Shown here piece after piece: positions 1 to 7,027 of a DNA stretch of 64,000 nt. Origin of the DNA: Holosporaceae bacterium 'Namur' (GTDB lineage Bacteria > Pseudomonadota > Alphaproteobacteria > Rickettsiales > Midichloriaceae); NCBI GenBank assembly GCA_014116815.1, contig JACGYV010000002.1:1-64000 (forward strand), read 5' to 3'. A model generated the notes under the pieces. It did not search any database, was not told the DNA's origin, and worked only from the letters and a program-made list of their open reading frames with translations. Made by a program: the position numbers and the translations under genes. How positions within the stretch are numbered: the first letter of the stretch is position 1; every line of letters begins with the position of its first letter.

Positions 1-127
1 GCGTAAGCACTACAACGAAATTAGACCTCATAGCTCTCTAAATTACAAGCCGCCAGCCCCTAATACAATCATTAACTACATGACTTGTCACTAACTAAAA
101 ACTGGAACATATTTCGGGGGCTTGACA
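1..127 (+). mobile_element. Right end of a truncated IS3-like insertion sequence
   Basis: The first 127 bases are the 3' end of an insertion sequence whose remainder lies outside the window. The reading frame at 2-94 encodes an integrase-core C-terminus. After it comes a terminal stretch ending in CTTGACA at 121-127; read on the other strand this starts TGTCAAGCCCCCGAAATATG, a typical TG...CA element end. From 128 the sequence changes to Tn3-family tnpA coding on the opposite strand, so the element inserted into that gene. The assignment to IS3 or a close relative rests on the C-terminal motif and end sequence only. The target-site duplication cannot be seen because the left end is missing. 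Confidence 0.7.
2..94 (+). CDS. IS3-like transposase, C-terminal 30 residues (partial)
   Basis: This is the tail of a DDE transposase entering from outside the window. The frame reads RKHYNEIRPHSSLNYKPPAP and ends at a TAA. The Y-N-x-x-R-P-H-S-S-L-x-Y-K-P-P-A-P pattern is the usual C-terminal signature after the last catalytic Glu in IS3-family integrase-core transposases. Nothing can be said about whether the full gene is intact. It is convergent with the truncated tnpA beside it, and the stop codon lies 33 bases inside the inferred element end. Confidence 0.75.
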   Translation, partial: RKHYNEIRPHSSLNYKPPAPNTIINYMTCH

Positions 128-1064
128 CCTTTTCATTCTTACGCTTATAGAGCTTTAAAGCTTTTAAATGCGCATTTTTACATGCACGGCACATATTGGA
201 GATATATTGATCATGTAGCTGAATCAGATAATCCATCATTACCTTTTGGGACTCATATAAAAATACAACAATTAATGTATAACGTTTCGATGGTTTAAAC
301 CGCTTTATTTTCCAAGCATCATAATATCTGCATGTTTGATAAAGGTGTTTAGCTAAAGCTTGAGGTATTTTAGATAAATCAGCTTCTGAGATCCTTATTT
401 CAATTAGTTTTTTATAACGTTTAAGGTAATCTTGTAATAATGATATACTTGCTGAGCCTGGATATTCTTTAAACTTTTGGAACCAACTACAATTATCACT
501 CGAATTATATTCCAATATACTATCTATTAATTCAATTAATGCTGGGGCTAACTGCTTATATACTGTATTAAAAAGGATTTCCTGATGTTGAGAGCATATT
601 GAATTGATCTCTCGTTTTAAATAATACAAAGTTGGAAGAGCAATTTTATGGTTTATCAAAAATGCTTCTGCTTCCGGCACTAATTGCTCACCAATCATTC
701 TTCCTGAGTTAACTTTATCTTTTAACCAATTATGAAATATTGGTTTGGACTTATCAAATTGCTGAAAAGATAAATACTCAAAGATTAGTTTCTTATGTTC
801 TGTTCTTGTGGCGTCCCTGGATGGCGTATTAACGGTACCGATAATTGATAAACCAAGTGACTTACACGCATATCCAATAATTCTAGCATCCAATGTGTTT
901 GGATTCCCAAGTAACTGACCAAAGAGCCGTAAAGCACAAATTTGCAAATATACCCAGAGACGATATTGATTACTGAAATTTCTGACAAATAACCTATCTT
1001 CTAAACTTAATGACCAGTCTCTAATAATTTCATCTTCAGATAAGTTAGCTTGCAGTTTTATCAT
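128..1064 (-). pseudogene. tnpA: Tn3-family transposase TnpA, N-terminal fragment
   Basis: Full-length Tn3-family transposases are near 1000 residues. Only about 310 residues of true tnpA remain, and the last ~18 codons of the open frame (72-127) are read from the inserted IS. The visible part matches the N-terminal DUF4158 region, including NPNTLDARIIGYACKSLGLS and the following helical stretch with FEYLSFQQFDKSKPIFHNWL. The catalytic DDE region is absent, so the product cannot be active. The start overlaps the end of tnpR by 20 bp, the usual tight tnpR-tnpA coupling. Confidence 0.8.
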
Positions 1065-1620
1065 TCTGTTTCTTTAGGTATTGATACAGAGTTTCTCGGC
1101 TAATACCAAAGTCTTTAGCAATATGACTTTTTTTATCACCTCTTTCAACCCGGACTTTTATTAGACTAATTTTATCTTGAAGCAATATAGGTTTTCGTCC
1201 CTTGTAAGCTCCTCTTTTTTTGGCAAGTGCTATACCTTCCATTTGCCTTTCTTTAATTAATGAGCGTTCAAACTCAGCAAATGCCCCCATAACCGATAGT
1301 AAGAGTTTCGACATAGCAGAATCTTCGCCTGTAAAGGTTAAATCTTCTTTAATAAATTTAATTTTAACTTTCTGTATTGTTAGCTGAGTTACTAACCTGC
1401 GTAAGTCATCCAAATTACGTGCCAAACGATCCATACTATGGATAAATACTGTATCACCCTCCCGAACATAGTCGAGCATAGCATCAAGCTGCGGCCTTGT
1501 AACGTTTTTACCTGAAGCTCTATCAATAAAACATCTATTTAGCTTAATGCCCTCAAGCTGTCTTTCAGGATTTTGTTCAAAAGTGCTAACACGAAGATAA
1601 CCTATTTTCTTTCCTGTCAT
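1045..1620 (-). CDS. tnpR: Serine resolvase TnpR of the Tn3-family element
   Basis: This is a 191-residue serine recombinase that would resolve Tn3 cointegrates at a res site. The N-terminus reads IGYLRVSTFEQN with the catalytic Ser12 and Arg10. The HSMDRLARNLDDLR and LTFTGEDSAMSKLL segments and the E-helix GAFAEFERSLIKERQ follow in the standard order. A C-terminal helix-turn-helix covers about residues 160-185 (KSHIAKDFGISRETLYQYLK). Length and motifs are complete, so it may still be functional although its partner tnpA is truncated. The start has an AAGAGAAG-like ribosome-binding site. Upstream sequence 1621-1745 is the likely res region. Confidence 0.9.
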   Translation of the reverse strand: MTGKKIGYLRVSTFEQNPERQLEGIKLNRCFIDRASGKNVTRPQLDAMLDYVREGDTVFIHSMDRLARNLDDLRRLVTQLTIQKVKIKFIKEDLTFTGEDSAMSKLLLSVMGAFAEFERSLIKERQMEGIALAKKRGAYKGRKPILLQDKISLIKVRVERGDKKSHIAKDFGISRETLYQYLKKQNDKTAS

Positions 1621-1795
1621 TATTCTTCTCTTTGGAGAATCAAAGTGTCAAGTTGGAGTCTATGATATGAGATAATAAGTGTCAATAAATTAATATTTTA
1701 ACTCTAATCTGGCAACATTGTTGGTTTAATCTGACATCAGGTTAGAATATACTCTATATTAACATTCATGATTAATAGGGTTCCTTATGATTTTA

Positions 1796-1835
1796 TTCAA
1801 AACGTAAATTTTGATACGAATGGGTCTAATATTCC
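1796..1835 (+). repeat. Decayed copy of the Tn3-type terminal repeat
   Basis: This block matches the 40-bp repeat at 4231-4270 at about 30 of 40 positions by hand alignment and in the same orientation. The core CGTAAATTTTGA followed by ACGAATGGG is best conserved, while the outer GGGGTACC end has changed to GGAATATT. Its position just beyond tnpR fits the original end of the Tn3-family element, now degenerate. Confidence 0.65.
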
Positions 1836-1906
1836 TAATATTGCATATAAATCATTTATTTGAAAATTTATTTAAGAGACAGCTGTTTATTACCATTAAA
1901 CTGAGG

Positions 1907-1912
1907 TATAAT
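1907..1912 (+). promoter_or_regulatory. Candidate -10 box for the ankyrin gene
   Basis: A perfect TATAAT lies 49 bases before the ATG at 1961. No good -35 hexamer is found 16-18 bases upstream (best fit is a poor TGTTTA), so the promoter may be weak or activator-dependent. It sits between the decayed repeat and the gene, so the ankyrin gene carries its own candidate promoter. Confidence 0.35.
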
Positions 1913-1960
1913 ATTGATAATTAATGGTTTTATAAATTATTTAATTGAGTTATATAAAAT

Positions 1961-4066
1961 ATGAAAAAGCAAGAAAATAATGCTCTTAGAGTTATTAAAC
2001 CTAATAAGGATGTATTAATAAACATGATGGTAATCGGGCATGAAGAAAAGCTCTTAGACATCATTAATTATTTTACATCAGAGGAGTTAGTAGAGATAAC
2101 AGATGATAAGCTTGGAGCAAATATATTTTTGCATGCTGCAATGCGGGGATTTATTAAGTTAGCTCAGGAATTAATTAGCAGATTTCCTGAAGCAAAGGAT
2201 GAGTTTTTAAGTTCAGTTGACCAAGAGCATTTTGGAGACTCAGGCGAGGAGTATGCATTTATGCTTGCTGCTCGAAATGGTCAATTAGAAATGACGAAAT
2301 GGCTATTAAACCAAAAGCCGAGCTATATCAATTCCTTACACAAAAAAATAAACCCTTTAGTGGCAGCTGCTGGGAGTGGGAACCTCAAACTAGTAAAGTG
2401 GTTGTTCAAAAAAATTCCTAATGATTTTGAATCTAAAAATCTTTCTATACCTTATGTCTTCCTAGAAGCAGCTTACCACGGTAAACTAGAAATAATGAAA
2501 TGGTTAATGGAAAAAAGACCAGATATTATAAATTCTTTTCCATCAAAACCTACATATGATGAAGAACAAGCATTTTTATTTGCTGCAGAAAGAGGATATT
2601 TAGATGTAATGGAATGGCTTTTAAGTAGAAACCAAGAAGTTATCAATGCAGTTGATTGTTATAAAGCAAATGCATTTTTAATGGCTGCTAAAGGAGGTCA
2701 TTTAGAAATAATGAAATGGCTTTTTGAAAAAAAGCCAAAGTTTATTGAATTTGTCAGCAAATGGAGAAATGAAAGTGTATTTACAATTGCTATCGAGAGC
2801 GGGTACTTAGAGATTGCTCAATGGCTCTACCAAATTAAGCAGGGCTTTATTGAACCTGAAGATGTGTTTTTGACTGCTAGTACAGTATCCTTGGAAATTG
2901 TTAAATGGCTTTATGGATTAAAACCTGAGTTAATTAAATCTGTTAATGAATATGGATATAATGGCTTTACCCTTGCTTGCAGTCATCAAAAACTAGAGAT
3001 TATGGAATGGTTGCTTGAGCAGAATCCAATGTTTATTAACTCTGTTAATAGTAATGGATATAATACCTTTCTTCTACCTTTTTGTGGTATTCATAATGAT
3101 ACAGCATTTCTAGAGACAAGAAAATTTCTCTTGAAAATGAATCCTGACTTTATCAATTCTACCCATGATGGTGAAGATGCTTGGACAAGAGGGCATGGCA
3201 TTACTTTTAGTTTGGCTCAGCTTTATCTAGCATATGGAATAAAAAGACCTTTTCCACAATTTATTCTAGCTGAATGTTTAAATATATTACAAATAAAAAA
3301 TAATGAAGAATTTAAGATTGTATGTGATGAGATAAATAATTTTGGTAGAAGTTTAGTTGTTATTGAAATTAATAAATACCTAAGATTTAAACACTTGCCT
3401 GGCGAGCTACAACTTTATATTACTGAGTTAGCATTTAATTCTTTAATAAAGAAATCTACATATCCACACATATGTGCAACTTTCCTAAAAAATGAAGAAA
3501 TATTAGAGTTATTAAAGCAAAGATGCGCAAGGGAGTTAATAAGAGAATATGGATACGAACAGAAGTATTCTCCTGAAATTGATTATATAGAAGAGTTAAT
3601 ATCAATAGTTACTAAAGACAAACTCTGGTTTATATTAAATCATATGGCAACTACTGCAATCAAAGCATACAAAGAAGATACTAAACCTCAACAATCACTA
3701 ATGGAAGAAATTATATGTTGGTTGCAGTATATAATAGAAAAGATGCATAGCTGCATCTCTTACATCTTAGGTGAAGCTTATGAAACACACGAAGATAGAG
3801 AGGCTAAAATTAAGGCATTCAAAATTACACATCTTATATCACCTATACTTGAAGAAAAACTTGCGCAATTTGACTGGAACATTTTTCCTGAGTTACGTAT
3901 AGAACTCACAAAAACAATGTACAAAGCGTTACTCCATGATACCATGGATACTATTATAGAGGGAATTAGTAAAGTAATAACAACAATACCCGAATCTTAT
4001 GTAAAGATGTATGATGGAAGACAACATGTTCGCTGTCCAGATCTTGGTGAAATTATTACAAAGTAA
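1961..4066 (+). CDS. Ankyrin-repeat protein (701 aa), possible effector, in transposon passenger position
   Basis: The first ~420 residues are a chain of divergent ankyrin-type repeats, each carrying a (L/I)E(I/M)MKWL-like second helix followed by a proline and an Ile-Asn turn, for example LEIMKWLMEKRPDIINS and LDVMEWLLSRNQEVINA. At least eight units are visible between residues about 60 and 400. The remaining ~280 residues are helical and match no domain I recognise. There is no signal peptide or membrane segment. Ankyrin repeats mediate protein binding and are common in effectors of intracellular bacteria, so a host-directed role is inferred, not shown. The gene lies between two copies of a Tn3-type terminal repeat, which suggests mobility. 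Confidence 0.8.
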   Translation: MKKQENNALRVIKPNKDVLINMMVIGHEEKLLDIINYFTSEELVEITDDKLGANIFLHAAMRGFIKLAQELISRFPEAKDEFLSSVDQEHFGDSGEEYAFMLAARNGQLEMTKWLLNQKPSYINSLHKKINPLVAAAGSGNLKLVKWLFKKIPNDFESKNLSIPYVFLEAAYHGKLEIMKWLMEKRPDIINSFPSKPTYDEEQAFLFAAERGYLDVMEWLLSRNQEVINAVDCYKANAFLMAAKGGHLEIMKWLFEKKPKFIEFVSKWRNESVFTIAIESGYLEIAQWLYQIKQGFIEPEDVFLTASTVSLEIVKWLYGLKPELIKSVNEYGYNGFTLACSHQKLEIMEWLLEQNPMFINSVNSNGYNTFLLPFCGIHNDTAFLETRKFLLKMNPDFINSTHDGEDAWTRGHGITFSLAQLYLAYGIKRPFPQFILAECLNILQIKNNEEFKIVCDEINNFGRSLVVIEINKYLRFKHLPGELQLYITELAFNSLIKKSTYPHICATFLKNEEILELLKQRCARELIREYGYEQKYSPEIDYIEELISIVTKDKLWFILNHMATTAIKAYKEDTKPQQSLMEEIICWLQYIIEKMHSCISYILGEAYETHEDREAKIKAFKITHLISPILEEKLAQFDWNIFPELRIELTKTMYKALLHDTMDTIIEGISKVITTIPESYVKMYDGRQHVRCPDLGEIITK

Positions 4067-4230
4067 TATGAAAATTTAGTAAACTATTAACCTAAGCTGT
4101 GAAAGCTAGATTTATCATTTTTTCTGAAAAAATTTGATACTGAAATTGTAGACTTTAACTTAGTTCAATATATATCTGTACATGGTAGGTAAAATATAGG
4201 AAAAAGTATTATCCCAAATAATATTTATTT

Positions 4231-4270
4231 CTTAAACCGTAAATTTTGACACAAATGGGCCTGGTACCCC
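4231..4270 (+). repeat. Tn3-family terminal inverted repeat (right end)
   Basis: Read on the minus strand from 4270 inward, the sequence starts GGGGTACCAGGCCCATTTGT and ends ACGGTTTAAG. The GGGGTACC start, the ~40-bp length and the ACG-TAAG inner end resemble Tn3-family ends such as Tn4430. At 4271 the sequence switches directly to a different tnpA remnant, giving a sharp element boundary. No matching left end is in the window. Confidence 0.7.
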
Positions 4271-4947
4271 TAATAGTGTGTTTTTATAATTTCCCAATCT
4301 ATAGTTTCATCTGTAAAAATACTCTCTATATGGGTTTCTTGTCAGGTTTATAGTACCATAAATGCTTGAAATTTCTGATCCTGGGCATAACCTGAATAGC
4401 AAGTAGTACTGAGAAGCCAAAAACTACTTCACTTTGAGCACCTGTATCACCGTGAATTTTCTTAGGTTGGATTTTTGATTCGTTTGCTATTAGATCGTTA
4501 AATATATAAATTGCTTCATGTACTCCACAAGGAATAAAGTTGCTAAATAATGCCCCCATACCCTGATTAAAAAGCCAAGCTATCTGTTTACGACTAAACT
4601 GTTGTAAGCATCTTTCCACTTGTGTTGGACCAAGGTTACAACTATATGCGAAAGATGTGGTAATGAATCTTAAATCATGATCTTTTAACTTCACCTCATA
4701 ATCTTTTGTTTCTAAGGCTAATAAGCGCTTCTTTATATTATTCAGATCATGCCTAAGCCATATCGATCTTACTCCTCCGGGGGATCTAATATACCTTGCT
4801 TCTTCCCCTCCATTCTCATATAGTTCTTTAAATCTATAGTAGCTATCTCTACTATAGCCCATTGTCTTGCATGCACTGGATATGTTGCCTAATCTCTTTG
4901 CTAATTCATCCTAACTTCGGCTTTATTATTTTTTGTTTTAAGTTCAT
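4271..4947 (-). pseudogene. Chimeric transposase remnant: IS481-type N-terminus joined to Tn3 tnpA catalytic fragment
   Basis: An open frame at 4326-4862 joins two families. Its first ~52 residues are IS481-like (MGYSRDSYYRFKELYENGG, then GVRSIWLRHDLNNIKKRL), with an internal deletion after GGEEA compared with the family. Residues from ~53 are a Tn3 TnpA piece containing FAYSCNLGPTQ, IHGDTGAQSEVVFG with the first catalytic Asp, and MPRIRNFKHLWYYKPDK. Upstream, the IS481 start (MNLKQKIIKPKLG from 4947) is separated by a frameshift near 4908. Downstream, after the stop at 4326, a shifted frame continues as SIFTDETIDWEIIKTHY up to 4271, where the other transposon's terminal repeat begins. It is clearly non-functional. 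Confidence 0.75.
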
Positions 4948-5045
4948 AACTAATCTCCGATTATCTTATTCCTATTTTATATAACCGCCGGATTAAATCT
5001 CAACCAGTACAAATTCGGCAATCAACTTCTTAGTAAAAAATTAAT

Positions 5046-5978
5046 TTATTTACTCTTAAGCGGTATACCGAGCTCTTCTAATTTACGTTTAATATCACAT
5101 ATCGATTTATTTGCCGCATCCATACCCGCTTGATAAAGCTCTTCATTTTTACTGCCGTCATCGAAAGTGCCGTAACCGTCCATATTCGGATGTATCTCTA
5201 TATCAGCCTTCTTGGCTTGTAGTCTTGAGAGCTCATAATAAAATATCCAAAATGCTCTGTAAGTTAAATCCAGCATATTCCCCAATTCATCTTTCGGCGG
5301 CGGCGCGCTGATATCTACCGCAATTATAATTTTAGATCCGTATTGCTTGGCAACTTTTACCGGTACAGGCGCTTTGACTCCGCCGTCAACTAAGGTTCTG
5401 CCGTAAATTCTTACCGGGGTAAATAAGGGCGGAATAGCTGATGAAGCATGCACGGCAGGTACAATAGGCCCTGTTCTTATAGCAAAGAGATTATTGGTGC
5501 CTATATCGGTTGTAACTGCAACAAAAGGAATTTTCAAAGATTCAATATTTTTTGTATTAAGGTTTTTTGCTAAAAACTTTTGATAATAATATCCTCTAAT
5601 CGGCCCTTTCAGGGTAACAAGCATTTGCAAGGAATCACCAATTGAAGGATCCAATAATTCTTCTCTTTTAATATTAATTAATTTATTTTTGATCTCCTCG
5701 GCGTTGGGATTATCTGCATATAAAGCTCCAACGGCACTACCTACACTACACCCGACAATTAAATCTATAGGAATGTTATTTTCTTCAAAAACTTTCAATA
5801 CTCCAAGATGAGCGATCCCTTTAGATCCCCCTCCCCCTAAAACCAGTGCCACATTAACATTTTTTAACGGCGGAGTATAAGGTGGTTCCTTAGGCGCTTG
5901 AACAAACAGTTTGGTTTGCGTACAAGCGGAAGGAAGTAATACTAATAATAAAATAAAGCACTTAAAAAACTTTTTCAT
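5046..5978 (-). CDS. Patatin-like phospholipase, predicted lipoprotein
   Basis: This 310-residue protein has a lipoprotein signal peptide with lipobox LPSAC and lipidated Cys19. The patatin fold is marked by the oxyanion loop GGGGSKG (residues 48-54), the nucleophile elbow GCSVG with Ser78 and the catalytic Asp198 in DGG. The family hydrolyses acyl esters of phospholipids; this subgroup resembles RssA/NTE-type proteins. The lipobox suggests anchoring in the envelope. Patatin phospholipases are known in Rickettsiales, where some act on host membranes, but the lipoprotein form argues against free secretion. It stands alone between mobile-element debris and dps. Confidence 0.85.
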   Translation of the reverse strand: MKKFFKCFILLLVLLPSACTQTKLFVQAPKEPPYTPPLKNVNVALVLGGGGSKGIAHLGVLKVFEENNIPIDLIVGCSVGSAVGALYADNPNAEEIKNKLINIKREELLDPSIGDSLQMLVTLKGPIRGYYYQKFLAKNLNTKNIESLKIPFVAVTTDIGTNNLFAIRTGPIVPAVHASSAIPPLFTPVRIYGRTLVDGGVKAPVPVKVAKQYGSKIIIAVDISAPPPKDELGNMLDLTYRAFWIFYYELSRLQAKKADIEIHPNMDGYGTFDDGSKNEELYQAGMDAANKSICDIKRKLEELGIPLKSK

Positions 5979-6053
5979 AAATAATTGTAAATATTCAACT
6001 CATCTTTCTATAGATATACAAGCAAACCAGCTAAGATTAAATAAATTTTTTAT

Positions 6054-6082
6054 AAGGATTATGTATAAATTATACAATCCTT
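6054..6082. other. Intergenic hairpin between dps and the patatin gene
   Basis: AAGGATT at 6054-6060 pairs with AATCCTT at 6076-6082, and the inner GTATAA pairs with TTATAC after a two-base bulge. There is no good U-run on either side, so it is only a weak terminator candidate for dps. Confidence 0.35.
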
Positions 6083-6148
6083 TATACAAGCACGCGCCAC
6101 AAAGTGCGGCTAAAGACGGACTTCTTAATCTTAACTTAGTATACCTAT

Positions 6149-6586
6149 TTAACCTGCAATTAAAGACTTAAGCATCCAACAAATTTTTTGATGAAATGCC
6201 AGCCTTTGGGTAAGCATATCATTTGTAGTATAATCATGCTCTTCTTCGCAAATTTTTATAAACTTTTCAATATTAGTACACATGTTTTTATGATCATTTA
6301 AGAGGTCTTCTACCATTTTTCTCCACGGATACTCCGAATTCGGGTTTTTTGTACTACTAAGTGCGCTGAATTCACTAAAAGTTCCCGGAGCCTTCTCTCC
6401 TAACATTCTGATTTTTTCCGCCGTTTCATCGACCATTTCCGCTAATTGCTCATATTGCTCTTCGAGCATTTTATGTAAAGAGTTGAAATGCTCACCAACG
6501 ACATTCCAATGATAATTTTGAGTTTTTAAATAAAGTGAATAAGTATCAGCTAGGATAACTTTCAATTGGTTAATAACCTTAGTCAT
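6149..6586 (-). CDS. dps: Dps-family DNA-binding ferritin-like protein
   Basis: This 145-residue ferritin-like protein would store iron and protect DNA from peroxide by oxidising ferrous iron. The Dps ferroxidase ligands appear with correct spacing: His26 (NYHWNV), His38, Asp53 and Glu57 (DETAEKIRMLGE). Length is close to the family norm of 145-170 residues; the short N-terminus lacks the Lys-rich DNA-binding tail of E. coli Dps, so DNA binding may be weak. It is monocistronic, with a plausible sigma70 promoter and a GGGGAG ribosome-binding site. Confidence 0.9.
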   Translation of the reverse strand: MTKVINQLKVILADTYSLYLKTQNYHWNVVGEHFNSLHKMLEEQYEQLAEMVDETAEKIRMLGEKAPGTFSEFSALSSTKNPNSEYPWRKMVEDLLNDHKNMCTNIEKFIKICEEEHDYTTNDMLTQRLAFHQKICWMLKSLIAG

Positions 6587-6616
6587 AGTTAACTCCCCTT
6601 TTAACTACTATTGCCT

Positions 6617-6644
6617 CTTATATTTAAGTCTAACTCTTAAGCAA
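6617..6644 (-). promoter_or_regulatory. Candidate sigma70 promoter of dps
   Basis: On the minus strand TTGCTT (6639-6644) and TATAAG (6617-6622) are separated by 16 bases and sit about 30 bases before the dps start. Confidence 0.45.
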
Positions 6645-6655
6645 TGAAAAGACCA

Positions 6656-7027
6656 CTATTTTTTATTGAGCGCACTGAAAAGAGATTCGATTTTAGCTGC
6701 CTTTTCTTGCGTTTCATCAAGTGCAAACCTGAGCTCGGGAGAAAATCTTAATTTTAATTTTCCTGACATTGCTTTACGAATTTCAGGAGCAGTTTCTTTT
6801 AAAAATTTTAAAACTAACGGCTTATCTTCAAATTTGGAAATAAGTATAAAAACGGTAGCATGTTTTAAGTCAGGACTAATTCTTACTTCCGTAATAGTAA
6901 TCATAACACTTTCTAATAGGGGATGATAATATTCACCCTTTATAAAATATTCCGATAATGCGCTCCTTATTTCCTGGCCGATTTGCAGTTGCCTACTGGA
7001 TGGAGGTTTAGAGTAAATTTTAGTCAT
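6656..7027 (-). CDS. rbfA: Ribosome-binding factor A
   Basis: This 123-residue protein matches RbfA, which binds the 30S subunit during late 16S rRNA maturation. The N-terminal SSRQLQIGQEIRSALSEYF helix, the VRISPDLKHATVFI strand region and the C-terminal LRFSPELRFALDET motif are all family hallmarks. Its ATG overlaps the infB stop by one base (TAATG), indicating translational coupling. It is the last gene of the rimP-nusA-infB-rbfA operon. Confidence 0.93.
   Translation of the reverse strand: MTKIYSKPPSSRQLQIGQEIRSALSEYFIKGEYYHPLLESVMITITEVRISPDLKHATVFILISKFEDKPLVLKFLKETAPEIRKAMSGKLKLRFSPELRFALDETQEKAAKIESLFSALNKK

Larger units (their letters stand above)
1621..1960. other. Intergenic region with possible res site between tnpR and the ankyrin gene
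   Basis: This 340-bp non-coding stretch separates divergent tnpR and the ankyrin gene. TGTCA half-site-like words occur at 1646-1650 and 1680-1684 and in inverted form at 1732-1736; resolvase half-sites often start TGTC, and a res site is expected just upstream of tnpR. No clear three-subsite structure can be drawn by eye, so this is a weak call. The right part holds the decayed terminal repeat (1796-1835) and a TATAAT box at 1907. Confidence 0.3.
128..4270. mobile_element. Remnant Tn3-family transposon with ankyrin gene in passenger position
   Basis: The segment holds, right to left, a terminal repeat at 4231-4270, an ankyrin-repeat gene, a decayed copy of the same repeat at 1796-1835, a possible res region, tnpR and a tnpA cut by an IS at 127. 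The 4231-4270 repeat, read outward-in, begins GGGGTACC and is about 40 bp long, like Tn3-family ends such as those of Tn4430. The left end is lost, so the element cannot move by itself. Two readings are possible: one transposon that gained a cargo gene beyond a decayed end, or two nested insertions of related elements. Confidence 0.6.

Noticed and set aside
785..988. A 67-codon minus-strand frame inside the tnpA fragment
   Set aside because: It is an alternate frame of the Tn3 transposase fragment.
6061..6171. A 36-codon plus-strand frame with an AAGGA just upstream
   Set aside because: It falls in a hairpin and runs into the dps stop region; the apparent ribosome-binding site is part of the stem.
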